This document shows, piece after piece, positions 1 to 8,366 of a stretch of 64,000 nucleotides of DNA. A model generated the notes under the pieces. It was not told the origin of the DNA. It did no database searches and saw only the letters and a list, made by a program, of their open reading frames with translations. The translations under genes were made by a program, and so were the position numbers. The number at the start of each line of letters is the position of its first letter. The stretch's first letter is position 1. The DNA is from Acinetobacter junii CIP 64.5 (GTDB taxonomy: Bacteria; Pseudomonadota; Gammaproteobacteria; Pseudomonadales; Moraxellaceae): the NCBI RefSeq assembly GCF_000368765.1, contig NZ_KB849653.1, forward strand, positions 103,607 to 167,606. The letters run 5' to 3'.

Positions 1-229
1 TCATACTCCATTCCTTAACGGTTACCGTCCACAGTTCTACTTCCGTACAACTGACGTAACTGGCGCGATCAAATTACAAGATGGCGTAGAAATGGTAATG
101 CCTGGTGACAACGTAGAAATGTCAGTAGAGTTAATCCACCCGATCGCAATGGACCCAGGTCTACGTTTTGCGATCCGTGAAGGTGGTCGTACTGTAGGTG
201 CTGGTGTTGTTGCTAAAGTAACTGCATAA
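1..229 (+). CDS. tuf: Elongation factor Tu, C-terminal fragment (cut by window edge)
   Basis: Reading frame 2 is open from the window edge to a TAA at 227-229 and encodes the last 75 residues of EF-Tu, the GTPase that carries aminoacyl-tRNA to the ribosome. The fragment is domain 3, with the familiar run [16 protein letters not shown] near its start and [12 protein letters not shown] at its end. The rest lies upstream of the window. It is followed by a hairpin and tRNA-Trp, the usual order in Acinetobacter, so this is the tuf copy next to secE. Identity is near certain; which tuf paralogue it is cannot be decided from the fragment. Confidence 0.97.
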   Translation, partial: HTPFLNGYRPQFYFRTTDVTGAIKLQDGVEMVMPGDNVEMSVELIHPIAMDPGLRFAIREGGRTVGAGVVAKVTA

Positions 230-250
230 GCCCAATACTGTGTTACACTC

Positions 251-276
251 AAATCGGAAGCTTCGGCTTTCGATTT
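251..276 (+). terminator. Hairpin after tuf
   Basis: An 11-bp stem (AAATCGGAAGC paired with GCTTTCGATTT, one G-U pair) closed by a UUCG tetraloop lies 21 bases after the tuf stop. No long U-tract follows, so it may be a weak terminator or a processing or stability hairpin that lets transcription continue into tRNA-Trp eight bases further on. Confidence 0.6.
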
Positions 277-283
277 GCTTAAT

Positions 284-359
284 AGGTCAGTAGTTCAATT
301 GGTAGAGCGTCGGTCTCCAAAACCGAATGTTGGGGGTTCGAGTCCCTCCTGGCCTGCCA
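284..359 (+). tRNA. tRNA-Trp (anticodon CCA)
   Basis: A 76-base cloverleaf with encoded 3' CCA. The acceptor stem AGGTCAG pairs with CTGGCCT (one G-U), the D-arm carries GTTCAATTGGTAGAGC, the anticodon loop CTCCAAA has CCA at 317-319, and the T-arm has GGTTCGAGTCC. It sits between tuf and secE, the usual place for the Trp tRNA in this group. Confidence 0.97.
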
Positions 360-379
360 CTTTTTTTAAATAAAAAAGC

Positions 380-406
380 TTGATTCTGGCTAAGTTGTCA
401 TATAAT
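380..406 (+). promoter_or_regulatory. Candidate sigma-70 promoter for secE-nusG
   Basis: TTGATT at 380-385 and a perfect TATAAT at 401-406 are 15 bases apart; shifting the -35 by one base gives CTTGAT and a 16-base spacer. The -10 lies 30 bases before the secE start. The -10 is strong, the spacing slightly short. Confidence 0.5.
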
Positions 407-435
407 AAGTCGCGAATTCAACGACGAGTAAAAAA

Positions 436-873
436 ATGTCGAATGATAAATCGCGTGACGCATTAAGCGACGCGCCAATCCCTCAAAGAAATAATGCAGA
501 AGTTGTAAGTTCAGGTTCGCCATTGGATGCTGTCCTGTGGTTGGTTGCTATTGCTTTGCTAATCGGTTCTGCATTGGTAAATCAGCATTTACCTGCCTAT
601 TGGGCGCCTGCAAATGATATTTGGGTGCGCGTTGGGGTAATTTTGGCTTGTATCGTTGTCGCTTTAGGTTTATTATACGCCACCCATCAAGGTAAAGGCT
701 TTGTGCGCTTGTTGCAAGATGCACGAATTGAACTGCGTCGAGTGACTTGGCCGACGAAACAAGAGACGATCACCACTTCGTGGCAGGTGCTCTTGGTAGT
801 AATTATTGCATCTCTAGTGTTGTGGTGCTTTGATTATGGGTTAGGTTGGTTTATTAAGTTAATTATCGGGTAA
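436..873 (+). CDS. secE: Preprotein translocase subunit SecE
   Basis: SecE clamps the two halves of SecY in the inner-membrane Sec channel. The 145-residue product has three hydrophobic segments (about 32-49, 62-82 and 116-140), the long gammaproteobacterial form rather than the single-helix form. The conserved amphipathic stretch [13 protein letters not shown] at about 99-111, the SecE signature, precedes the last helix. The ATG at 436 follows AACGACGAGTAAAAAA, with only a weak ribosome-binding site. nusG begins seven bases downstream, so the two are cotranscribed as in other Gammaproteobacteria. Confidence 0.97.
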   Translation: MSNDKSRDALSDAPIPQRNNAEVVSSGSPLDAVLWLVAIALLIGSALVNQHLPAYWAPANDIWVRVGVILACIVVALGLLYATHQGKGFVRLLQDARIELRRVTWPTKQETITTSWQVLLVVIIASLVLWCFDYGLGWFIKLIIG

Positions 874-880
874 GAGCGCC

Positions 881-1414
881 ATGAAACGTTGGTATATTAT
901 TCATGCCTATTCGGGCTTTGAAAAACAAGTGTTGCGTTCGCTTAATGAACGTATTCAACGTAGCACGGTAGCTGACAGCTTTGGTGAAGTCCTGGTTCCT
1001 ACTGAAGAAGTAGTTGAAATGAAGGATGGTAAGAAACGTAAATCTGAACGTAAATTCTTTCCAGGCTATGTGTTAGTCGAAATGGAAATGAATGATGATA
1101 CTTGGCACATTGTAAAAGAATGTCCAAAGGTTCTTGGTTTTATCGGTGGTACGCCAGAAAAACCAGCGCCAATCACACAACGTGAAGCTGATGCGATTCT
1201 TGCTCGTGTACGTAATACTGGTGAGGCACCGCGTCCTAAGACGATGTTTGAACCAGGTGAAGAATTGCTCGTTATTGATGGTCCGTTCACTGACTTTAAA
1301 GGAGTCGTGGAGGAAGTTCAGTACGAAAAGTCACGTTTAACGTTGACGATTAATGTATTTAATCGACCAACTCAAGTTGAACTTGAATTTCGACAAGTCG
1401 AAAAAACAGTTTAA
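881..1414 (+). CDS. nusG: Transcription termination/antitermination factor NusG
   Basis: NusG binds the RNA polymerase clamp, raises processivity and links polymerase to Rho or to ribosomal protein S10. The 177-residue product has the NGN domain first ([14 protein letters not shown] near the N-terminus, [10 protein letters not shown] in the middle) and a C-terminal KOW domain from about residue 122 ([21 protein letters not shown]). Length matches the E. coli protein. It directly follows secE and precedes rplK; a hairpin with a T-rich tail follows the stop, so part of transcription may end there. Confidence 0.98.
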   Translation: MKRWYIIHAYSGFEKQVLRSLNERIQRSTVADSFGEVLVPTEEVVEMKDGKKRKSERKFFPGYVLVEMEMNDDTWHIVKECPKVLGFIGGTPEKPAPITQREADAILARVRNTGEAPRPKTMFEPGEELLVIDGPFTDFKGVVEEVQYEKSRLTLTINVFNRPTQVELEFRQVEKTV

Positions 1415-1433
1415 TTTCAGTTGTTTGAAAAGC

Positions 1434-1461
1434 GCCCGATTTGATCGGGCATTGTTGTTGT
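1434..1461 (+). terminator. Hairpin terminator or attenuator after nusG
   Basis: GCCCGAT (1434-1440) and ATCGGGC (1444-1450) form a perfect 7-bp stem with a three-base loop, followed by ATTGTTGTTGT. The T-tract is interrupted, so readthrough into rplKA is likely. Confidence 0.6.
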
Positions 1462-1487
1462 AATGTTTCGGCGTTACTTATTTTTTT

Positions 1488-1512
1488 GGGGAGCCTAACG
1501 GCGTCTGTACCC
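1488..1512 (+). promoter_or_regulatory. Probable ribosomal protein L1 operator in the rplKA leader
   Basis: Just upstream of rplK, GGGG (1488-1491) can pair with the ACCC region at 1509-1512, enclosing a GCC-TAAC-GGC hairpin. In Gammaproteobacteria L1 represses its own operon by binding a small two-helix structure at this place that mimics its 23S rRNA site. The GGGAGCC and CCCAGAGGT elements flanking the start fit that arrangement. The function is inferred from position and shape. Confidence 0.5.
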
Positions 1513-1525
1513 AGAGGTAATTTCA

Positions 1526-1954
1526 ATGGCTAAGAAGATTGACGGCTATATCAAGCTGCAAGTTCCAGCTGGTAAAGCGAATCCATCTCCACCAATTGGT
1601 CCTGCTTTAGGTCAACGTGGTGTAAACATCATGGCATTCTGTAAAGAATTCAATGCTGCTACACAAAAACTTGAAGTTGGTTTGCCAATTCCTGTCGTGA
1701 TCACTGTGTACAACGATAAGTCGTTCACTTTCATCATGAAAACTCCACCTGCATCTATTCTTCTTAAGAAAGCTGCTGGTATTCAAAAGGGTTCTTCTGT
1801 ACCTAACAAAACTAAAGTTGGTAAGTTGACTCGTGCTCAATTAGAAGAGATTGCGACTACTAAAGAACCAGATTTAACTGGTGCTGATTTAGACGCTCGT
1901 GTGCGTACCATTGCTGGTTCTGCACGTTCTATGGGCTTGGAAGTGGAGCTATAA
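1526..1954 (+). CDS. rplK: 50S ribosomal protein L11
   Basis: L11 binds the GTPase-associated region of 23S rRNA and is needed for factor binding and RelA activation. The 142-residue product has the N-terminal domain with the proline-rich helix ([17 protein letters not shown]) and the C-terminal rRNA-binding domain ending in ARSMGLEVE. Length equals that of E. coli L11. The ATG follows the AGAGGT ribosome-binding site by eight bases. rplA begins three bases after the stop, so the two are translationally coupled. Confidence 0.98.
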   Translation: MAKKIDGYIKLQVPAGKANPSPPIGPALGQRGVNIMAFCKEFNAATQKLEVGLPIPVVITVYNDKSFTFIMKTPPASILLKKAAGIQKGSSVPNKTKVGKLTRAQLEEIATTKEPDLTGADLDARVRTIAGSARSMGLEVEL

Positions 1955-1957
1955 GAC

Positions 1958-2653
1958 ATGGCAAAGTTAACTAAACGTCAAAAAGCCATTGCTGCTGCTG
2001 TAGAAGCAAACAAAGTTTATACTTTGGAAGAAGCAGTACAAGTTCTTAACAGCCTTCCAGCTGCGAAGTTCAAAGAATCTTTAGATATCGCTGTAAACCT
2101 TGGCGTAGATCCACGTAAATCTGATCAGGTTGTTCGTGGTGCGACTACTTTACCAGCAGGTACAGGTAAAACTGTACGTGTTGCAGTATTTGCTCAAGGT
2201 GCTGCTGCTGAAGCTGCGAAAGCTGCTGGCGCTGATATCGTTGGTTTTGATGATCTTGCTGAAAGCATTCAAGGTGGAAACCTTGATTTTGACGTAGTAA
2301 TTGCTGCTCCTGACGCAATGCGCGTTGTTGGTAAGCTTGGTACTATTCTTGGTCCACGTGGTTTAATGCCAAACCCGAAAGTGGGTACGGTTACTCCAGA
2401 CGTTGCTAACGCAGTTAAAAATGCTAAATCTGGTCAAGCACGTTACCGTGTTGACAAAGCGGGTATCATCCACGCTGCGATTGGTCAGCTTGGCTTTAGC
2501 GAAGAAGCTGTACGTCAAAACGTTGAAACTTTAATTGCAGACTTGAAAAAATTAAAGCCTGCTACTTCTAAAGGTGTATACGTTAAAAAGATCACTTTAA
2601 GCTCAACTATGGGTCCTGGTCTTACTGTTGACGTAAACAACGTTTCTAAGTAA
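1958..2653 (+). CDS. rplA: 50S ribosomal protein L1
   Basis: L1 forms the mobile stalk at the ribosomal E site and is the autogenous repressor of the rplKA operon. The 231-residue product carries typical L1 motifs: [18 protein letters not shown] near the start, [15 protein letters not shown] in the middle domain and the C-terminal half of domain I ([16 protein letters not shown]). Length is as expected. It is followed by a 246-base leader before rplJ that contains a hairpin and an L10-type autoregulatory structure. Confidence 0.98.
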   Translation: MAKLTKRQKAIAAAVEANKVYTLEEAVQVLNSLPAAKFKESLDIAVNLGVDPRKSDQVVRGATTLPAGTGKTVRVAVFAQGAAAEAAKAAGADIVGFDDLAESIQGGNLDFDVVIAAPDAMRVVGKLGTILGPRGLMPNPKVGTVTPDVANAVKNAKSGQARYRVDKAGIIHAAIGQLGFSEEAVRQNVETLIADLKKLKPATSKGVYVKKITLSSTMGPGLTVDVNNVSK

Positions 2654-2672
2654 TTAGACAGAATTTTAAAGC

Positions 2673-2701
2673 CTCAGACTCTTTTTTTTAAAGAGTTTGA
2701 G
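2673..2701 (+). terminator. Stem-loop after rplA
   Basis: CTCAGACTCTTT (2673-2684) pairs with AAAGAGTTTGAG (2690-2701) as a 12-bp stem with one G-U pair and a T5 loop. It lies 20 bases after the rplA stop. There is no U-tract on the 3' side, so it may protect or process the mRNA rather than stop transcription fully. Confidence 0.5.
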
Positions 2702-2779
2702 CAAACTTTGAATTGATAAATGAATATTTATCAGCGTCAAAGACCTCAGGTGAGAAGTGTTTTCGAACATTTTTCTTAA

Positions 2780-2875
2780 TCTACCAGCCTGAGTAGACGT
2801 GGTGGTGTGATTTGTTCCTCCTCCACGTGTAAGTCGAAAGGCTTACGAATTGGGAGTGCATCTTTATAGATGCAT
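2780..2875 (+). promoter_or_regulatory. L10 (rplJ) leader RNA
   Basis: Ahead of rplJ three nested or consecutive helices can form: ACGTGG (2797-2802) with CCACGT (2823-2828), GTAAG (2829-2833) with CTTAC (2842-2846), and TGCATC (2857-2862) with GATGCA (2869-2874). In many bacteria the L10-(L7/L12)4 complex binds such a leader and represses rplJL translation. Position and shape fit this family; the exact binding site is inferred. Confidence 0.6.
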
Positions 2876-2899
2876 AAATCACCGTTAGGAGGTTTTACA

Positions 2900-3406
2900 A
2901 TGGCTCTTCTTATCGAAGGCAAAAAACAGATCGTTGCAGAAGTAAGCGAAGTTGCTTCTAAAGCGTTTTCTGTTGTTGTGGCTAACTATCAAGGTTCAAG
3001 CGTAGAGCAATTAACAACACTTCGTGTTGAAGCTCGTAAGTTAGGTGTGACGACTCGTATCGTTCGTAACACTTTGGCTAAGCGCGCATTAGAAGGTACT
3101 CAATTCGATATCTTAAATGACAACCTTGTTGGCCCAACCATTCTCGGTTTCTCTACTTCTGAAGATGACATGGGTGCAGCTGCACGCTTGTTCGAAGAAT
3201 TTGCGAAAACTAACAAAGCATTTGAACTTAAAGCTGCTGCATTTGATGGCAAGGTTTATCAAGGTGCTGACGTTAGCGTGATTGCAAACCTTCCGAACCA
3301 AGAAAAAGCGCTTACTATGCTCGCGTCTGTTCTTCAAGCTCCTATTTCGAAATTGGGTCGCCTCATTACAGCGCTCAAAGAGAAAAACGAGTCAGAAGCA
3401 GCTTAA
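2900..3406 (+). CDS. rplJ: 50S ribosomal protein L10
   Basis: L10 anchors the L7/L12 dimers to the ribosomal stalk. The frame is open from 2870, but the ATG at 2900 has a strong AGGAGG seven bases upstream and gives the normal N-terminus MALLIEGKKQIVAEV; I use it. The product is 168 residues, with the rRNA-binding globular domain first and the C-terminal helix that binds L7/L12. Translation is probably controlled by the structured leader upstream. rplL follows after 42 bases. Confidence 0.97.
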   Translation: MALLIEGKKQIVAEVSEVASKAFSVVVANYQGSSVEQLTTLRVEARKLGVTTRIVRNTLAKRALEGTQFDILNDNLVGPTILGFSTSEDDMGAAARLFEEFAKTNKAFELKAAAFDGKVYQGADVSVIANLPNQEKALTMLASVLQAPISKLGRLITALKEKNESEAA

Positions 3407-3448
3407 TTCTATTTTCACACCATTCAATATCCATTTGGAGTTATTCTC

Positions 3449-3820
3449 ATGGCTTTAACAAACGAAGAAATCTTAAACGCAGTTGCTGAAAAAACAGTTC
3501 TTGAACTTGTTGAATTAATTTCTGCTTTCGAAGAAAAATTTAACGTATCTGCTGCTGCTGTAGCTGTTGCTGCTGCTCCAGGCGCTGGCGCTGCTGCTGC
3601 TGAAGAACAAACTGAATTCAACGTTGAGTTGACTTCTTTCGGTGCTAACAAAGTTGCTGTAATTAAAGCAGTTCGTGAAGCTACTGGTCTTGGTCTTAAA
3701 GAAGCTAAAGACCTTGTTGAAGGCGCTCCAGCTGTTCTTAAAGAAGCTGTTTCTAAAGAAGAAGGCGAAGAGCTTAAGAAGAAGCTTGAAGAAGCTGGTG
3801 CTACAGTTACACTTAAGTAA
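3449..3820 (+). CDS. rplL: 50S ribosomal protein L7/L12
   Basis: L7/L12 is the multicopy stalk protein that recruits translational GTPases. The 123-residue product has the N-terminal dimerisation helices, an Ala/Gly-rich flexible hinge at about 35-52, and the conserved C-terminal domain ([19 protein letters not shown], ending in GATVTLK). The ATG follows TTTGGAGTTATTCTC. After the stop come two hairpins, the second a good terminator, which would lower transcription into rpoB relative to the ribosomal genes. Confidence 0.98.
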   Translation: MALTNEEILNAVAEKTVLELVELISAFEEKFNVSAAAVAVAAAPGAGAAAAEEQTEFNVELTSFGANKVAVIKAVREATGLGLKEAKDLVEGAPAVLKEAVSKEEGEELKKKLEEAGATVTLK

Positions 3821-3828
3821 TTCTGTAG

Positions 3829-3855
3829 GGAGTCGATTTTTTTATAATCGGCTCC
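3829..3855 (+). terminator. First hairpin of the rplL-rpoB spacer
   Basis: GGAGTCGATT (3829-3838) pairs with AATCGGCTCC (3846-3855), a 10-bp stem with one G-U pair and a 7-base loop. It is followed by A5, not T, so it is more likely an mRNA 3'-end stabilising or processing structure than a terminator by itself. Confidence 0.55.
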
Positions 3856-3862
3856 AAAAAAT

Positions 3863-3893
3863 GGCTGATGGCTCTTGGGTCATCAGCCTTTTT
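3863..3893 (+). terminator. Rho-independent terminator/attenuator between rplL and rpoB
   Basis: GGCTGATG (3863-3870) pairs with CATCAGCC (3881-3888), followed by TTTTT. A partial terminator here is known in E. coli and sets the ratio of ribosomal protein to RNA polymerase; the same role is inferred. Confidence 0.8.
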
Positions 3894-3972
3894 GCGTTAC
3901 AATAATCGGCTCGTTTTTTGTTAGTTTTGCATATTTTGTGCAGATTTTTATAGAAAACAAATAAAATCAAAT

Positions 3973-4012
3973 GCTTACCAATATTTTTTTGCTTATAAAA
4001 ATATTGTTAAGC
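3973..4012 (+). promoter_or_regulatory. Long AT-rich hairpin upstream of rpoB
   Basis: A 16-bp stem with one mismatch (3973-3988 against 3997-4012) and an 8-base loop. E. coli has an RNase III processing hairpin in the same spacer, and a double-stranded stem of this length would be a possible substrate. A further small hairpin, GCCCG/CGGGC, lies at 4085-4103 close to the rpoB start. Confidence 0.5.
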
Positions 4013-4128
4013 GTTTTGATACCACTAAAAATTGCAGCATTTGTAAACAGTGGTGGCCATATCGGCCTGCGTAATTCCTTCTAGGCCCGTTCTGCAGGCG
4101 GGCTTAGTTTACTTTCCGAGGACTCCAG

Positions 4129-7100
4129 ATGGCATACTCATATACCGAAAAGAAACGGATCCGTAAGAATTTTGGTAAATTGCCCCACGTAATGGAAGCA
4201 CCGTACTTACTTTCGATTCAGGTCGATTCGTATCGTACATTCTTACAAGGTGGTAAAACTCCAAAAAATCGCGAAGATATCGGTCTCCAAGCCGCATTTC
4301 GTTCAGTTTTTCCTATTGAAAGTTATTCTGGCAATGCTGCTTTAGAATTTGTTGAGTATAGCCTTGGTAAACCCGAGTTTGACGTGCGTGAATGTATTTT
4401 ACGTGGTTCGACTTATGCGGCACCAATGCGTGTAAAAATTCGTTTGATCATTAAAGATCGCGAAACGAAATCAATCAAAGATGTTCGTGAACAAGAAGTG
4501 TACATGGGCGAAATGCCGCTCATGACCGACAACGGTACTTTCGTTATTAACGGTACTGAACGTGTAATCGTATCTCAATTACACCGTTCACCAGGCGTAT
4601 TCTTTGATCATGATAAGGGTAAAACACACTCAAGCGGTAAAGTGTTGTATTCAGCACGTATCATTCCTTACCGTGGTTCATGGTTAGATTTTGAATTCGA
4701 TGCAAAAGATTTAGTTTTCGTACGTATTGACCGTCGTCGTAAATTGTTGGCGACTGTGATCTTACGTGCTTTAAATTATAGCAATGAACAAATCTTGAAT
4801 TTGTTCTATGAAAAAGTACCTGTATATCTTGATATGGGTAGCTATCAAATTGACCTCGTTCCAGATCGCTTACGTGGTGAAATGGCGCAATTTGATATCT
4901 TGGACAATGATGGTAAAGCAATCGTTGAACAAGGTAAGCGTATTAATGCACGTCATGTACGCCAAATGGAAGCAGCTAACTTAGCTAAGCTTTCTGTACC
5001 TGATGAATATTTATATGAACGTATTACAGCTGAAGATATCACACTGAAAAGTGGTGATGTGATTCCTGCAAATACCGTACTTAGCCATGAAATTATGGTG
5101 AAATTGGCTGAAGGTGGTGTTAAACAATTTAACATCCTATTCACTAATGACATCGATCGTGGTTCGTTCATTGCAGATACATTACGTGCAGATACAACAA
5201 CAGGTCGTGAAGAAGCGCTTGTTGAAATCTATAAAGTAATGCGTCCAGGTGAACCACCGACAAAAGAAGCAGCAGAGAACTTATTTAATAACTTATTCTT
5301 CTCTTCTGAACGTTATGACCTTTCTCCAGTAGGTCGTATGAAGTTTAACCGTCGTTTGGGTCGTCCTTACGAAGTGGGTACTGATCAGAAGTCACGTGAA
5401 GTTGAAGGTATTTTATCGCATGACGATATCATTGATGTACTTCGTACATTGGTGGAGATCCGCAATGGTAAAGGTGAAGTCGACGATATCGATCACTTGG
5501 GTAACCGTCGCGTACGTTCTGTTGGTGAAATGACAGAAAACCAATTCCGTGTTGGTTTGGTTCGTGTTGAACGTGCTGTGAAAGAGCGTTTAAGCCAAGC
5601 TGAAACTGATAACTTGTCTCCACAAGATTTAATCAACGCGAAACCAGTTGCTGCGGCAATCAAAGAATTCTTTGGTTCAAGCCAGTTATCTCAGTTCATG
5701 GACCAAAACAACCCATTATCTGAGATTACACATAAACGTCGTGTGTCTGCGCTTGGTCCTGGTGGTTTGACACGTGAACGCGCAGGCTTCGAAGTGCGTG
5801 ACGTACATCAAACTCACTATGGTCGTGTTTGTCCAATTGAAACACCTGAAGGTCCAAACATTGGTTTGATCAACTCGCTTTCTGTCTATGCAAAAGCGAA
5901 TGACTTCGGTTTCTTGGAAACACCATACCGTAAGGTTGTAGACGGTCGTGTGACAGATGAAGTTGAATATTTATCTGCAATTGAAGAAGTAGGCACTGTC
6001 ATTGCACAAGCCGACTCAGCAGTGGATAAAGATGGCAACTTGACTGAAGAAATGGTTTCTGTACGTCATCAAGGTGAATTCGTACGTATGTCGCCTGAGC
6101 GCGTAACACATATGGACGTTTCTGCACAGCAGGTTGTTTCTGTTGCAGCGTCATTAATTCCATTCCTTGAACACGATGACGCAAACCGTGCATTGATGGG
6201 TTCGAACATGCAACGTCAGGCTGTTCCTACACTTCGTGCTGACAAACCACTTGTCGGTACGGGTATGGAAGCAAACGTAGCACGCGACTCAGGTGTATGT
6301 GTGATCGCGGGTCGTGGTGGTGTAATTGAATATGTTGATGCATCTCGTATCGTTATTCGTGTGAACGAAGATGAAATGATTGCAGGTGAAGCAGGTGTAG
6401 ATATTTACAACCTGATCAAATATACACGTTCAAACCAAAATACATGTATTAACCAAAATGTCATCGTAAACTTGGGCGACAAAGTTGCTCGTGGCGATAT
6501 TTTGGCTGACGGTCCATCGACTGACATGGGTGAACTTGCGCTAGGTCAAAACATGCGCGTCGCGTTCATGACATGGAACGGTTATAACTATGAAGACTCG
6601 ATCTTACTTTCTGAGCGTGTGCTTCAAGAAGACCGTTTAACGTCGATTCATATTCAAGAATTGTCATGTGTAGCGCGTGATACTAAGTTAGGTGCAGAAG
6701 AAATTACTGCTGATATTCCTAACGTCGGTGAAGCTGCACTGTCTAAACTTGATGAGTCAGGTATTGTTTATATCGGTGCTGAAGTTACTGCAGGTGATAT
6801 TCTGGTTGGTAAGGTAACACCTAAAGGTGAAACTCAGTTAACACCTGAAGAAAAACTACTTCGTGCAATCTTTGGTGAAAAAGCGGCTGACGTAAAAGAT
6901 TCATCTTTACGTGTTCCGTCAGGCACTAAAGGTACAGTGATTGACGTTCAAGTCTTCACACGTGATGGTTTAGAAAAAGATGAACGTGCGCAAGCAATTG
7001 AGAAAGCTCAGCTTGATGCATACCGTAAAGACTTGAAAGAAGAATACAAAATCTTCGAAGAAGCAGCACGTGAGCGTATTGTTCGTTTGTTGAAAGGTCA

Positions 7101-8217
7101 AGAATCTAACGGTGGTGGTTCGACTAAACGTGGTGAGAAGCTTTCAGAAGATATGTTGTCTGGTCTAGAGTTAGTTGATCTACTTGAAATCCAACCAACA
7201 GATGAAGCAATTGCTGAGCGTTTAACTCAAATTCAAGTGTTCTTGAAAGAAAAGAGCCATGAAATTGATGAAAAATTTGCTGAGAAGAAACGTAAACTTT
7301 CTACAGGGGATGAGTTAACAACTGGTGTATTGAAAGTTGTTAAGGTTTACCTAGCAGTTAAACGTCGAATCCAACCTGGTGATAAGATGGCGGGTCGTCA
7401 CGGTAACAAGGGTGTTGTATCAAACATCTTACCAGTTGAAGATATGCCACATGATGCCAATGGTGTGCCAGTTGATATCGTATTGAACCCACTCGGTGTA
7501 CCATCGCGTATGAACGTGGGTCAGATTCTTGAAACTCACTTAGGTATGGCAGCAAAAGGTTTGGGTGAGCAGATTGATAAAATGCTCAAACAACAACGTA
7601 CAATTGCCGAGTTACGTTCATTCCTTGACAAGATTTATAATAAAGTGGGTGGTGAGCAAGAACAGCTTGACACACTAACTGACGAAGAGATCTTTAAGCT
7701 TGCAGGTAATTTACGTGCTGGTGTGCCTTTGGCAACTCCAGTATTTGATGGTGCTGAAGAGTCACAAATCAAAGAGTTACTTGAGCTTGCAGAGTTACCA
7801 CGTTCTGGTCAACAAATCTTGTTTGATGGACGTACAGGTGAACAGTTTGATCGTCCAGTAACTGTCGGTTACATGTACATGCTTAAGTTGAACCACTTGG
7901 TTGACGATAAGATGCATGCACGTTCAACTGGTTCTTACTCACTTGTGACACAACAACCGCTTGGTGGTAAAGCACAATTCGGTGGTCAGCGTTTCGGTGA
8001 GATGGAAGTATGGGCACTTGAAGCATATGGTGCAGCATATACCCTCCAAGAAATGCTCACTGTGAAGTCGGATGACGTCGAAGGTCGTACACGCATCTAT
8101 AAGAACATTGTAGATGGAAACCATTATATGGATCCGGGTATGCCTGAATCGTTCAACGTATTGACCAAAGAGATCCGTTCTTTAGGTATCAACATTGAAC
8201 TGAAAAATGGTGACTAA
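4129..8217 (+). CDS. rpoB: DNA-directed RNA polymerase subunit beta
   Basis: The 1362-residue beta subunit forms one pincer of RNA polymerase and most of the rifampicin pocket. The start ATG follows CCGAGGACTCCAG, giving [19 protein letters not shown]. The rifampicin region begins at G516 and reads wild type at the usual resistance positions: D525, H535, R538, S540 and L542. Later landmarks are [30 protein letters not shown] and the C-terminal [21 protein letters not shown]. Length is as expected for Acinetobacter. It is cotranscribed with rpoC, but the 149-base spacer holds an extra GC-skewed hairpin element. Confidence 0.99.
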   Translation: MAYSYTEKKRIRKNFGKLPHVMEAPYLLSIQVDSYRTFLQGGKTPKNREDIGLQAAFRSVFPIESYSGNAALEFVEYSLGKPEFDVRECILRGSTYAAPMRVKIRLIIKDRETKSIKDVREQEVYMGEMPLMTDNGTFVINGTERVIVSQLHRSPGVFFDHDKGKTHSSGKVLYSARIIPYRGSWLDFEFDAKDLVFVRIDRRRKLLATVILRALNYSNEQILNLFYEKVPVYLDMGSYQIDLVPDRLRGEMAQFDILDNDGKAIVEQGKRINARHVRQMEAANLAKLSVPDEYLYERITAEDITLKSGDVIPANTVLSHEIMVKLAEGGVKQFNILFTNDIDRGSFIADTLRADTTTGREEALVEIYKVMRPGEPPTKEAAENLFNNLFFSSERYDLSPVGRMKFNRRLGRPYEVGTDQKSREVEGILSHDDIIDVLRTLVEIRNGKGEVDDIDHLGNRRVRSVGEMTENQFRVGLVRVERAVKERLSQAETDNLSPQDLINAKPVAAAIKEFFGSSQLSQFMDQNNPLSEITHKRRVSALGPGGLTRERAGFEVRDVHQTHYGRVCPIETPEGPNIGLINSLSVYAKANDFGFLETPYRKVVDGRVTDEVEYLSAIEEVGTVIAQADSAVDKDGNLTEEMVSVRHQGEFVRMSPERVTHMDVSAQQVVSVAASLIPFLEHDDANRALMGSNMQRQAVPTLRADKPLVGTGMEANVARDSGVCVIAGRGGVIEYVDASRIVIRVNEDEMIAGEAGVDIYNLIKYTRSNQNTCINQNVIVNLGDKVARGDILADGPSTDMGELALGQNMRVAFMTWNGYNYEDSILLSERVLQEDRLTSIHIQELSCVARDTKLGAEEITADIPNVGEAALSKLDESGIVYIGAEVTAGDILVGKVTPKGETQLTPEEKLLRAIFGEKAADVKDSSLRVPSGTKGTVIDVQVFTRDGLEKDERAQAIEKAQLDAYRKDLKEEYKIFEEAARERIVRLLKGQESNGGGSTKRGEKLSEDMLSGLELVDLLEIQPTDEAIAERLTQIQVFLKEKSHEIDEKFAEKKRKLSTGDELTTGVLKVVKVYLAVKRRIQPGDKMAGRHGNKGVVSNILPVEDMPHDANGVPVDIVLNPLGVPSRMNVGQILETHLGMAAKGLGEQIDKMLKQQRTIAELRSFLDKIYNKVGGEQEQLDTLTDEEIFKLAGNLRAGVPLATPVFDGAEESQIKELLELAELPRSGQQILFDGRTGEQFDRPVTVGYMYMLKLNHLVDDKMHARSTGSYSLVTQQPLGGKAQFGGQRFGEMEVWALEAYGAAYTLQEMLTVKSDDVEGRTRIYKNIVDGNHYMDPGMPESFNVLTKEIRSLGINIELKNGD

Positions 8218-8248
8218 TTAGCCATTAATTCTCCTAGTTTCCACTCGA

Positions 8249-8300
8249 AAAGGGTGGGGGCTTCCCTCCTGAGAAAAGGAGAGGTTGAGGGAGGGTTGTT
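8249..8300 (+). repeat. GC-skewed hairpin element between rpoB and rpoC (possible dispersed repeat)
   Basis: The spacer contains a purine/pyrimidine-skewed block: AGGGTGGGGG, then CTTCCCTCCT, GAGAAAAGGAGAGG and TTGAGGGAGGG. CCCTCC (8264-8269) pairs with GGAGGG (8290-8295), and TCCT/AGGA can pair inside. Read on the minus strand it resembles the CCCTCCC...CTCTCC-type intergenic repeats known in many Proteobacteria. It differs sharply from the surrounding AT-rich DNA. Only one copy is in the window, so repeat status is inferred. Confidence 0.45.
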
Positions 8301-8366
8301 CAGTTAAAAAACAATATTTGTGACCCAGTCAGGTAAGCCTAGCTTCCTGACACACGGAGAAAAAAA

